DNA of 64,000 bases, taken from assembly GCA_900543025.1 (NCBI GenBank), contig UQPP01000003.1, positions 1 to 64,000 of the forward strand. The letters are read 5' to 3'. Shown here piece after piece: positions 40,383 to 47,770 of this stretch. Origin of the DNA: an uncultured Collinsella sp. (GTDB taxonomy: Bacteria > Actinomycetota > Coriobacteriia > Coriobacteriales > Coriobacteriaceae). Every line of letters begins with the position of its first letter. Within the stretch, counting starts at the first letter, position 1. Made by a program: the position numbers and the translations under genes. The notes beneath the pieces were generated by a model. That model was not told the DNA's origin, searched no databases, and was given only the letters and a program-made list of their open reading frames with translations.

Positions 40383-40434
40383 AAGGTGTCAGGTTAATTT
40401 GCATCAAGTTGGTGCAAACAAGCCTGACCCCATT
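40383..40434. repeat. GTCAGG/CCTGAC palindrome after feoB
   Basis: Nested arms GTCAGG/CCTGAC and TTTGCA/TGCAAA surround TCAAGTTGG. The sequence lies between the feoB terminator and the small Cys-rich gene and resembles other GGGACAGG-type intergenic palindromes in the window. Confidence 0.5.
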
Positions 40435-40472
40435 GCACCAATCTTAGGAGATGTGGCGTTTCCGCAGATAAA

Positions 40473-40503
40473 ACCGACCAAAATAAACCTGTCCCTTTTT
40501 GGT
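40473..40503. repeat. ACC...GGT palindrome with CCTGTCCC core
   Basis: ACCAAAATAAACCTGTCCC and TTTTTGGT give an imperfect stem around the CCTGTCCC core, the reverse complement of the GGGACAGG core at 47570 and 63193. It lies 50 bases before the Cys-rich gene. Confidence 0.45.
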
Positions 40504-40552
40504 AGGTGGAGAATGGGTAAAGTAAGTGGTGGTTAACTAGAGGAGGCTTGCT

Positions 40553-40753
40553 ATGGCACCTATCGATATTGTTGTACTGGCTGTTATCGGCATTGCGTTT
40601 GTTGCCGTATGCGTGCGCATCTACCGCAAAGGCACCTGCGCCGACTGCGCTCAGGGTGGCGTTTGCACGGGGCATTGCTCCAACAAAAAGACCTGTGCCG
40701 CACTTAAGGGCGTGGACAAAATCGCCGAAGACTTGGGCCGCGGCGTTCATTAA
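40553..40753 (+). CDS. FeoB-associated Cys-rich small membrane protein
   Basis: A 66-residue protein with one N-terminal membrane segment (IDIVVLAVIGIAFVAVCV, residues 4-21), then a short basic stretch and six cysteines in CADCAQGGVCTGHC...KKTCAAL, the layout of the small Cys-rich proteins found beside feoB. Such proteins may play a FeoC-like part in iron transfer. AGAGGAGG lies before ATG. It is separated from feoB by a terminator and two palindromes and so may be expressed on its own. Confidence 0.8.
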   Translation: MAPIDIVVLAVIGIAFVAVCVRIYRKGTCADCAQGGVCTGHCSNKKTCAALKGVDKIAEDLGRGVH

Positions 40754-40855
40754 CCGACCGGCGTTTGGGTATGTTTGACTGCGGATGCGGCAGTTGCTGG
40801 TACGATAGGTACGTCAGCAACTGCCGCCGAGCGGCTCAAATGAAAGGAACCCTGT

Positions 40856-42805
40856 ATGGAGTCCTCCGCCTACCCGAAGCTCTTTAGTCCGATCAAGGTC
40901 GGTACGACCGAGGTCAAGAACCGCGTCTTTATGCCGCCGGTGTCCACCAACCTGGCCGATCATGGCTATGTGACCGACGACTTGGTCGATCATTACCGTG
41001 CCCGTGCCAAGGGCGGCGTTGGCCTGATCATCACCGAGGTCGTGACGGTCGAGCCCACCTATACCTATCTGCCGGGCGACATGTGCTGCTACGACGACAC
41101 GTTTATCCCTGGCTGGGAAAAGCTCGCCGCAGCCGTCCACGAGTACGGCTGCAAAATCATGCCGCAGCTCTTCCACCCCGCCTACATGGCCTTTAACATT
41201 CCGGGTACGCCGCGCCTGATCGCTCCGTCCTTTGTGGGCCCGTCCTATGCCCGAGAGGCACCGCGCCCCATCACGGTCGATGAGATTCACGAGCTCACGC
41301 ATCAGTTTGGCGACGCTGCCGTGCGTATGCAGAAGGCTGGCGTCGATGGCGTCGAGGTCCACGCAGCGCACGCCCACGGTATGCTCGGCGGCTTTTTGAC
41401 TCCGCTCTACAACAAGCGTACCGACGAGTACGGCGGCTCGCTCGACGCCCGTATGCGCTTCTTGCTCGAGGTCATCGCCGAGATTCGCGAGCGCTGCGGC
41501 AAGGACTTTATCATCGACGTCCGTATTTCGGGCGACGAGTACACCGATGGCGGCCTGACCCTCAACGACATGATCTACGTCTCGCGTCGCCTGGAGAAGG
41601 CCGGCGTCGACATGATTCATGTGTCGGGCGGCACTACCATCAAGCGCGGCTCCGCCATTCCCGCCGCCGGCACCCAGCAGGCCTCGCACGCCGCCTGTTC
41701 GCGCGAGATCAAGAAGCACGTCAACATTCCCGTCGCCACCGTCGGTCGCATTAACGAGGCCTGGATCGCCGAGGAGCTGATCGAGGACGGCGCTGCCGAC
41801 ATCTGCATGATGGGCCGCGCCAATCTGTGCGATGCCGAGTTCTGCAATAAGGCCGCTGCCGGCAACGCCGACGATATCCGCCCCTGCATTGGCTGCCTGC
41901 GCTGCCTGAACGGCATCATGTTCGGCAAGCGCATCTCCTGCACCGTCAACCCCGATGTTGAGCGCGACGAGGCCGGTTACGAGCCTGCCGCCGAGGCCAA
42001 GAACGTACTGGTTGTGGGCGCTGGTCCTGCGGGCATGGAGGCGGCGTTCATTGCCGCCAAGCGCGGCCATAACGTGGTGCTCGTGGATAAGCAGGACGAA
42101 CCGGGCGGCGAGATGCGCATCGCAGCCGTTCCGCCGGCAAAGCAGGAACTCACCCGCGTGATTAAGTACCAGTATCGCCGTCTTGCCGAGGCTGGCGTGA
42201 AGTGCGTCTTTGGCACCGAGCTTACTGCCGAGGACATTCAGCGTGACTACGCCGGCTACGAGGTCGTCCTAGCTTATGGCGCCGAGCCCATCGCCCCGGC
42301 CTTCATGCAGGGCTTTAAGCAGGTCATGACAGCTGACGACCTACTGGGTGGCAAGGCTTTCCCGGGCAAGAAGATCGTCATCGTGGGCGGCGGCACCGTT
42401 GGCTGCGAGACGGCCGATTACCTGGCCCCGCTGGTCAACGACCTGTCGCCGGCCAACCGCGATGTTACCGTCATCGAGATGACCAAGACGCTCGCCGCTA
42501 ACGAGGGCGGTGCCGGTCGCGCGGTGCTTATCACGCGCATGCTCTCCAAGGGCGTCCACGTGCTGACCGAGGCCAAGGTGACCGAGATTACCGAGGACAC
42601 TATCAGTTACGAGAAGGACGGCGAGGTCCACACCATCACCGGTGCCGATACGCTGGTGCTTGCCATGGGCTATCGTCCCAATACCAAGTTGGCCGACGAC
42701 CTTGCCGCTGCCGGTGTTGCCACCCACGTGCTGGGCGACGCCCAGAAGTGTGGCAACATCCGCGATGCCATCGGCGATGGCTACAAGGTTGCCTGCGAAC
42801 TCTAG
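40856..42805 (+). CDS. Old-yellow-enzyme family FMN/Fe-S/FAD oxidoreductase
   Basis: A 649-residue flavoenzyme of the 2,4-dienoyl-CoA reductase/BaiCD/enoate reductase group. The N-terminal TIM barrel (1-345) holds FMN and has HAAHAHGMLGGFLTPLYNKRTDEYGGS. Next comes a 4Fe-4S cluster site CIGCLRCLNG...ISC near 343-365. The C-terminal NAD(P)H/FAD part carries VVGAGPAGMEAAFIAAKRG near 382 and IVGGGTVGCETADYL near 505. These enzymes reduce activated C=C bonds of fatty, bile-acid or aromatic enoates. ATGAAAGGAACC precedes ATG. A single-gene unit, so substrate cannot be deduced. Confidence 0.92.
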   Translation: MESSAYPKLFSPIKVGTTEVKNRVFMPPVSTNLADHGYVTDDLVDHYRARAKGGVGLIITEVVTVEPTYTYLPGDMCCYDDTFIPGWEKLAAAVHEYGCKIMPQLFHPAYMAFNIPGTPRLIAPSFVGPSYAREAPRPITVDEIHELTHQFGDAAVRMQKAGVDGVEVHAAHAHGMLGGFLTPLYNKRTDEYGGSLDARMRFLLEVIAEIRERCGKDFIIDVRISGDEYTDGGLTLNDMIYVSRRLEKAGVDMIHVSGGTTIKRGSAIPAAGTQQASHAACSREIKKHVNIPVATVGRINEAWIAEELIEDGAADICMMGRANLCDAEFCNKAAAGNADDIRPCIGCLRCLNGIMFGKRISCTVNPDVERDEAGYEPAAEAKNVLVVGAGPAGMEAAFIAAKRGHNVVLVDKQDEPGGEMRIAAVPPAKQELTRVIKYQYRRLAEAGVKCVFGTELTAEDIQRDYAGYEVVLAYGAEPIAPAFMQGFKQVMTADDLLGGKAFPGKKIVIVGGGTVGCETADYLAPLVNDLSPANRDVTVIEMTKTLAANEGGAGRAVLITRMLSKGVHVLTEAKVTEITEDTISYEKDGEVHTITGADTLVLAMGYRPNTKLADDLAAAGVATHVLGDAQKCGNIRDAIGDGYKVACEL

Positions 42806-42858
42806 TCAACCCCTTGGTGCATGAGGAGGGGCGTTTCCGCGCCATCCGATAGCAAAAC

Positions 42859-42893
42859 AGCGGTGGTGTCCCGGGTTTCGGGATGCCGCCGCT
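42859..42893 (+). terminator. Terminator of the OYE-family gene
   Basis: AGCGGTGGTGTCCCG pairs with CGGGATGCCGCCGCT (G-T allowed) around GGTTT, followed by TGCTCTTGTG. The T run is weak. Confidence 0.6.
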
Positions 42894-43011
42894 TGCTCTT
42901 GTGATCCTGGCGACGCCAGCGCGCCCTATCTCACCGCAACTGAGGGGATGGGGGATGAGATAGTATTACATGGTGAAATTCGACAAACCGTGGGCTTCAT
43001 CCGAGGGCTTT

Positions 43012-43704
43012 ATGGAACAGCACCAGCATTATCAGAGCCTGCAAGATCAGGCATACAACGCATTGCGCTCCAAGATCATCTATGCCGAGCTTAGGCCCGG
43101 CACGCGCCTTTCGGCGATTGGTCTGGAAAAGGAGATGGGAATCGGGCGCACGCCCATTCGCGAGTCCTTTGTGCGCCTGCGCGAGCAGGAGCTGGTGGAA
43201 ACGCGTCTCAAAAGCGGCACCTATGTCTCAAAAATCAGCATGGAGTGCGCCGAGAACGCTTGTTTCTTGCGCGAGAAACTCGAGAGAAGCGTGCTTATTA
43301 AATGCTGCTCTGCTGCCACGCCCGAGCAAAAGCAGCGGCTCGAGCAGATTCTTGCCGAGTCCGAGTCACTCGACCATAGCGAGACGCGTCGCTTTTTTGA
43401 TCTGGACAACCTGTTCCATGAGACGTGTTTTGCGATTGCCGGCCGTCACATGCTGTGGGATTGGATGAAGAGCGTCAATACGCATTTTGAGCGATACAAC
43501 TGGTTGCGTATGGTGTCGCAGGATCTGGATTGGGAGCCGATTCGTCGGCAGCATCGCCGAATTCTCGAGGCTATTAAGAGGGGCGATACCGATGCGGCGA
43601 GCTATCTGGCAGAGACACACTTGCACCTAATGCCCGAGGAGCAGGGCCCGGTTATTGCCTTACATCCTGACTATTTTGAGCTGTCTAAAGACTCGGCTAT
43701 CTAG
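43012..43704 (+). CDS. GntR-family regulator (FadR/FCD subfamily)
   Basis: A 230-residue transcription factor. The winged helix begins QAYNALRSKIIYAELRPGTRL and has the recognition part MGIGRTPIRESFVRLREQELVE. The C-terminal FCD domain shows DLDNLFHETCFAIAGR and a later QHRRILEAIKRGD, with histidines and aspartates that bind a metal and a carboxylate. ATG 43012 is chosen for GAGGG 4 bases upstream; the frame opens at 42970, where TAGTAT looks like a -10. It may control the preceding OYE-type gene, being directly downstream, but a terminator separates them. Confidence 0.85.
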   Translation: MEQHQHYQSLQDQAYNALRSKIIYAELRPGTRLSAIGLEKEMGIGRTPIRESFVRLREQELVETRLKSGTYVSKISMECAENACFLREKLERSVLIKCCSAATPEQKQRLEQILAESESLDHSETRRFFDLDNLFHETCFAIAGRHMLWDWMKSVNTHFERYNWLRMVSQDLDWEPIRRQHRRILEAIKRGDTDAASYLAETHLHLMPEEQGPVIALHPDYFELSKDSAI

Positions 43705-43827
43705 CCCATTATCGCATCTGCTCGAGACGCAAAAACGATGCTGCTCACCCACAGCGTTTTGCAACCGAGATTTTTAAAAAATGCCTAAAATGGCTCAGAC
43801 TGCTGACATTGGGAAACGGGGTGCGCT

Positions 43828-44850
43828 ATGGCGCAGATGAGAATCAAGGACATCGCCGCCGAGGCGGGCGTGAGTCCGGCCACGGTCTCGCGCTATCTCA
43901 ACAACCGCCCCGGGCAAATGACCGAGGAAACCCGCGCTCGCATTGCCGAGGTCATCGAGCGCACCGGCTATCGCCCGCGCGCCGCTGCGCGCAATCTGCG
44001 CAGCTCGCGCACCAATCTCATTGGCGTGATCCTGGCCGACATCGCTAACCCGTTCTCGAGCGCCATGCTCGAAGGACTTTCCGTCAGTGCCGCCGCGCGC
44101 GGCTGCTCGCTTATGACGGCCATTAGCGGCAACGACCCCGCCAAGGAAGCAGAGTCGCTCACCAGACTTATCGATGCCGGTGTGGACGGTCTGGTCGTCA
44201 ACACCTGCGGAGGTAATGACGATGCGATTGCCGCGGCAGCGGGACGCCTGCCTGTTGTGCTGCTCGACCGCGACGTTGCCGACGGCGGCATCGATCTGGT
44301 GACATCTAACAACCGTGAGCTGGTTGCCGGCCTGGTAGACGCCTTGGCCGCCGCTGGCTGCGAGCGCCTGTGCCTGCTCACCGAGGCAAGCGACGACAGT
44401 CCCGTCCGTCGTGAGCGCGCCGAGGCCTTTGCCGACGAGCTTTCGCGCCGCGGCCTTGCGGGCGAGGTCGTCACCTTGGCCGATGGCGGTGCCACGGGCG
44501 TTGGCCGCTTGGACGAGGCTATCTGCGACTATGCGGGCAAAAAACTCGGCCTCATTGCCGTCAACGGTCTGGTCTTCCTGCGTCTGACCGAGGCGCTAGC
44601 ACAGCTGGGACCCTCATTGCCGGCTGGCCTCAAGATCGCGACGTTTGACGACTATCCCTGGAACCATGTGCTCTTTGGCGGCGTGACCACGGCCGCGCAA
44701 GACACCCTCACCATTGCCGAGCGCATGGTCGAGCGCCTGTCCGAGCGCATCGACGTCGTCACCACCACGGTGGGCGAGGCCGCAAAGCTCGCGCCCAAAC
44801 GCATCGAGATCCCCGGTCACATCGAACACCGCGCCTCGACTTCGCGCTAG
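43828..44850 (+). CDS. LacI-family transcriptional regulator
   Basis: A 340-residue regulator. The N-terminal helix-turn-helix and hinge read IKDIAAEAGVSPATVSRYLNN and GYRPRAAARNLRSSRTNLIGVI, textbook LacI/PurR features. The periplasmic-binding-protein-like domain follows, with ADIANPFSSAMLEGL. The effector is presumably a sugar, but no sugar gene lies nearby in the window. The next gene is 42 bases downstream on the same strand. Confidence 0.92.
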   Translation: MAQMRIKDIAAEAGVSPATVSRYLNNRPGQMTEETRARIAEVIERTGYRPRAAARNLRSSRTNLIGVILADIANPFSSAMLEGLSVSAAARGCSLMTAISGNDPAKEAESLTRLIDAGVDGLVVNTCGGNDDAIAAAAGRLPVVLLDRDVADGGIDLVTSNNRELVAGLVDALAAAGCERLCLLTEASDDSPVRRERAEAFADELSRRGLAGEVVTLADGGATGVGRLDEAICDYAGKKLGLIAVNGLVFLRLTEALAQLGPSLPAGLKIATFDDYPWNHVLFGGVTTAAQDTLTIAERMVERLSERIDVVTTTVGEAAKLAPKRIEIPGHIEHRASTSR

Positions 44851-44892
44851 TCTGTGTGATAATATATAGACAATGTCATACAGGAGGTATCC
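44851..44892 (+). promoter_or_regulatory. Promoter and small palindrome before the RHH-nucleotidyltransferase gene
   Basis: TAATAT at 44860-44865 is a likely -10. GACAATGTC (44869-44877) is a nine-base palindrome just downstream that could be a ribbon-helix-helix operator, as many antitoxins repress their own promoter. CAGGAGG follows before ATG. Confidence 0.4.
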
Positions 44893-45387
44893 ATGGCTGC
44901 GTCTGTGCTGAGTGTGCGAGTGGACTCGTCAATTAAAGACTCATTTGCCGAGCTGTGCGAAGAACTTGGCATGACTTCGTCTGTTGCGGTCAATATGTTT
45001 ATGAGACAGATGCTGCGCGAGCGTTCGCTGCCGTTTGTTCCCTCGCTTGGTAAAAGCTCTGCGAGCGAAAGCGTCGCGGCGGGCATTTTGGATACTGCCC
45101 AGATTGAGTCCGCCGTCCGCGAAGCAGCCAGCTCGATTCCCGCCATCAAAAGCGTGATTCTTTTCGGTTCGTATGCCCGTGGCGAGGCGCATGCCGATAG
45201 TGATATTGACTTGCGTCTCGAAGTCGATCGCGAGCAGGGCTTCGGTCTTTTCGCGTTGTCGGCGTTCGGTGAGGCGGTGCGCAAAGAAACAGGGAGGCAG
45301 GTTGACCTCGTCTCGAGTGACTATCTTGATGACGATCTTGCCGCGGTAATCGAGCGTGAAGGAGTGATCCTTTATGATCGCGCGTAA
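44893..45387 (+). CDS. Fusion of a ribbon-helix-helix antitoxin domain to an MNT nucleotidyltransferase
   Basis: A 164-residue two-domain protein. Residues 1-50 (LSVRVDSSIKDSFAELCEEL, then MTSSVAVNMFMRQM) match the RelB/DinJ type DNA-binding antitoxin fold. Residues ~70-164 are a minimal nucleotidyltransferase with FGSYARG at 91-97 and the metal-binding Asp104/Asp106 (SDIDL). MNT proteins usually act as antitoxins by adenylylating a HEPN ribonuclease, but no HEPN gene lies on either side: LacI is upstream and glnA downstream. CAGGAGG is 5 bases before ATG. The fusion joins promoter binding and enzymatic neutralisation in one chain, if active. Confidence 0.82.
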   Translation: MAASVLSVRVDSSIKDSFAELCEELGMTSSVAVNMFMRQMLRERSLPFVPSLGKSSASESVAAGILDTAQIESAVREAASSIPAIKSVILFGSYARGEAHADSDIDLRLEVDREQGFGLFALSAFGEAVRKETGRQVDLVSSDYLDDDLAAVIEREGVILYDRA

Positions 45388-45432
45388 GTCAGACAGCCTG
45401 TTCGCGCACGTTTTTTGAGCGCTTGATACGCT

Positions 45433-45489
45433 TTAACCCTGCGGAAACATTTTTCTGCGATAGTATCTGCGATATAGACCAGTCGAAAC
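45433..45489 (+). promoter_or_regulatory. GlnR-box-like sequence and promoter of glnA
   Basis: TTAAC-CCTGCG-GAAAC at 45433-45448 fits the actinobacterial GlnR half-site pair (gTnAC, six bases, GaAAC) except for its first base. A poorer pair TAGAC-CAGTC-GAAAC lies at 45475-45489 with a five-base spacer. TAGTAT at about 45461-45466 may be the -10. TCTGCGATA occurs twice 12 bases apart (from about 45454). Confidence 0.5.
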
Positions 45490-45513
45490 CCGCCCGAAAG
45501 AAAGGGGAGCGAC

Positions 45514-46851
45514 ATGAACCAGCAGAACATCGATTACGTACTCCGCTCCGTAGAGCAGCGTGACATCCGCTTTGTGCGTCTGTGGTTTGTCGACATTCTC
45601 GGCCGCCTCAAGAACTTTGCCATTAGCCCCGAGGACCTCGAGGTCGCTTTTGAGGAGGGTATCGGCTTTGACGGCTCCGCCATCGAGGGCTTTGCCACGC
45701 CCGAGGAAGCCGACATGCTGGCGTTTCCCGATGCTTCGACCTTCCAGATCCTGCCGTGGCGCCCGAGCCACAACGGCGTTGCCCGCGTGTTCTGCGATGT
45801 GTGCACTCCCGACCGCAAGCCCTTTGCCGGCGACCCGCGCGATGCCCTGCGCCGCATGTTCCGCAAGGCCGAGAAGGCCGGCTATCTGCTCAACGTGGGC
45901 GCCGAGCTGGAGTATTACTACTTCCCCGACGAGCACACCCCCGAGCCGCTCGACAACGTGGGCTACTTCGATCTTTCGGTGAGCGATGCCGCCCGCGACC
46001 TGCGCCGCAACACGGTCCTCACGCTCGAGAAGATGTCCGTGCCCGTGGAGTACACCTTCCACGCCGCCGGCCGCTCGCAGCACGGCATGAGCCTGCGCCA
46101 CGCCGAGGCCCTGAGCATGTCAGACGCCATCACCACGGCCAAACTCATCATTAAGCAGCAGGCCTACGAAAGCGGTTGCCACGCCTCCTTTATGCCCAAG
46201 CCGTTGGCGGGCGAGGACGGCAGTGCTATGTTCCTGTGCCAGTCGCTATTCGACCACGACGGCAACAACGTCTTTTGGGGCGAGGGCGACGAGAAGTACC
46301 ATCTCTCCGATATCGCCAAGCACTATATGGCCGGCATCTTGGCGCACGCGCGCGAGATCAGCGCCATCACCAACCCCACGGTCAACTCGTACAAGCGCAT
46401 CACCACGGGTGGCGACTCCGTGCCGCAGTACGCCACGTGGGGCCTGCGCAACCGCGCGAGCATGATCCGCATCCCGGTCTACAAACCCGGCAAGCAGCTG
46501 TCCACGCGCATCGAGCTTCGTAGCCCCGACCCCATGGCCAATCCGTACCTGGTCAACGCCGTCACGCTGGCGGCTGGTCTCGATGGCATCGAGCGCAAGC
46601 TGGAGCTCCCGCCCGAGGCCACGGCCGAGACACTCAAACTCACCGACCGTCAGATGCTCGAGGCCGGCTACACGCCGCTGCCGCGCTCGCTCAAAGAGGC
46701 GCTCGACGTCTTTGAGGACTCGCAGTTTATGAAGGATGCCCTCGGCGAGCACATCCACAGCTTCTTCCTCAAAAAGAAGCGCAACGAGTGGCATAAGTTT
46801 GAGTCCACGATCACCGAGTGGGAGATCAAGCATTATCTGGCGAACTCCTAA
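45514..46851 (+). CDS. glnA: Glutamine synthetase type I
   Basis: The central ammonium-assimilating enzyme, 445 residues, the length of the GSI-alpha class. The beta-grasp domain is followed by GFDGSAIEGF, then NVGAELEYYYF and KPLAGEDGSAMFLCQSL (the H/N-G-x-G-M/S-H-like region) and the catalytic NRASMIRIP and SPDPMANPYL. The Tyr adenylylation site of GSI-beta is not evident, so control is likely by feedback and transcription. GAAAGGGGAGC lies before ATG. The GlnR-like regulator follows 50 bases downstream. Confidence 0.96.
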   Translation: MNQQNIDYVLRSVEQRDIRFVRLWFVDILGRLKNFAISPEDLEVAFEEGIGFDGSAIEGFATPEEADMLAFPDASTFQILPWRPSHNGVARVFCDVCTPDRKPFAGDPRDALRRMFRKAEKAGYLLNVGAELEYYYFPDEHTPEPLDNVGYFDLSVSDAARDLRRNTVLTLEKMSVPVEYTFHAAGRSQHGMSLRHAEALSMSDAITTAKLIIKQQAYESGCHASFMPKPLAGEDGSAMFLCQSLFDHDGNNVFWGEGDEKYHLSDIAKHYMAGILAHAREISAITNPTVNSYKRITTGGDSVPQYATWGLRNRASMIRIPVYKPGKQLSTRIELRSPDPMANPYLVNAVTLAAGLDGIERKLELPPEATAETLKLTDRQMLEAGYTPLPRSLKEALDVFEDSQFMKDALGEHIHSFFLKKKRNEWHKFESTITEWEIKHYLANS

Positions 46852-46901
46852 TCGCGCTGGCTTGTTCCAGTACGATTGAGCTCATTTCCTTGGAGGCCGA
46901 T

Positions 46902-47564
46902 ATGTCCGAAAAGAGTGCCCTGTTCATGGCGCGCACGACGCGCTTCCACGAGTTTGCCCGCAGCTTGACGACCACCTTGGGTGTCGAGGTGAGCCTGGCT
47001 ACCCCCGATTCGCCGACTGCGGCGCACGACTTTGACCTGCTGATCCTCGATTCCGACGGCATCCGCAGCGACCGCATCGATCAGATTGCCAAGTGGCTTG
47101 ACGATCGCGGCGGCGTCCCCATGTTGGTGATCGTCGACGACGAGGCGCTCGGCACCCTGCGCCTGCCGAATCACGCGCATGCCGACTTTGTATGCCCCAC
47201 GGCGACGCCCAACGAGCTTAAGGCTCGTGCACAGCGCCTGATGGGCGAGGAGGAGACCGTCGCTGCCGACGATGTGCTCAACATCGACAACCTCGAGATC
47301 AACCTGGCCACCTACCAGGTGACGCTTGATGATGAGCCTATCGACCTGACGCTGATGGAGTACTCGCTGCTGAGCTTTTTGGCGACGCATCCCAACCGTG
47401 CCTACAGCCGCGAGGTGCTGCTGCACCGCGTGTGGGGCTTCGAGTACTGCGGCGGCACGCGCACCGTCGACGTGCACATCCGACGCATCCGCTCCAAGGT
47501 GGGCCCGCAGATCGCGGCACACATCACCACCGTCCGCGGCGTGGGCTATCTGTTTAAGGACTAG
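46902..47564 (+). CDS. glnR: GlnR-like orphan response regulator
   Basis: A 220-residue OmpR-type regulator. The DNA-binding half (LNIDNLEINLATYQVTLDDEPIDLT..., then HRVWGFEYCGGTRTVDVHIRRIRSKVG) resembles actinomycete GlnR strongly, including the GGTRTVDVH stretch. The receiver keeps Asp50 (LLILD) but lacks the N-terminal acidic pair and has no Lys in the KPF position (DFVCPTATPNELKAR), as in GlnR, which works without phosphorylation. No kinase gene is adjacent. Position directly after glnA and the GlnR-box-like site before glnA support nitrogen control. TTGGAGG lies 6 bases before ATG 46902; the frame opens earlier at 46818 inside glnA. Confidence 0.82.
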   Translation: MSEKSALFMARTTRFHEFARSLTTTLGVEVSLATPDSPTAAHDFDLLILDSDGIRSDRIDQIAKWLDDRGGVPMLVIVDDEALGTLRLPNHAHADFVCPTATPNELKARAQRLMGEEETVAADDVLNIDNLEINLATYQVTLDDEPIDLTLMEYSLLSFLATHPNRAYSREVLLHRVWGFEYCGGTRTVDVHIRRIRSKVGPQIAAHITTVRGVGYLFKD

Positions 47565-47569
47565 CTTTT

Positions 47570-47601
47570 CACCACAAAGGGGACAGGCACCATTGTGGTG
47601 G
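47570..47601 (+). terminator. Terminator-like palindrome, CCACCACAAAGG type, copy 1
   Basis: CACCACAA pairs with TTGTGGTG around AGGGGACAGGCACCA, followed by GTTTTG, six bases after the GlnR-like gene. A nearly identical copy lies at 63239-63271. The GGGGACAGG core links it to the other short palindromes. The remaining DNA to 47717 shows no gene. Confidence 0.65.
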
Positions 47602-47717
47602 TTTTGCCGCAGGCCGGGTCCTTTTGGGCCTGCAACAGAACTTAAGCCTTCCTAAAAGATTGCGTTCTCATACACGTTCGCCCGCATATTGGGGTACAAC
47701 TCAACGTGAACAATGAT

Positions 47718-47748
47718 GGCCCGCCACATGTTTGGCGGGCCTTTGGTT
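47718..47748 (+). terminator. Hairpin before htrA
   Basis: GGCCCGCCA pairs with TGGCGGGCC around CATGTT, followed by TTTGGTTATTT. It sits 23 bases before the htrA start and could be an attenuator-type terminator. Confidence 0.55.
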
Positions 47749-47770
47749 ATTTGACGAAAGGATCGCAGCT

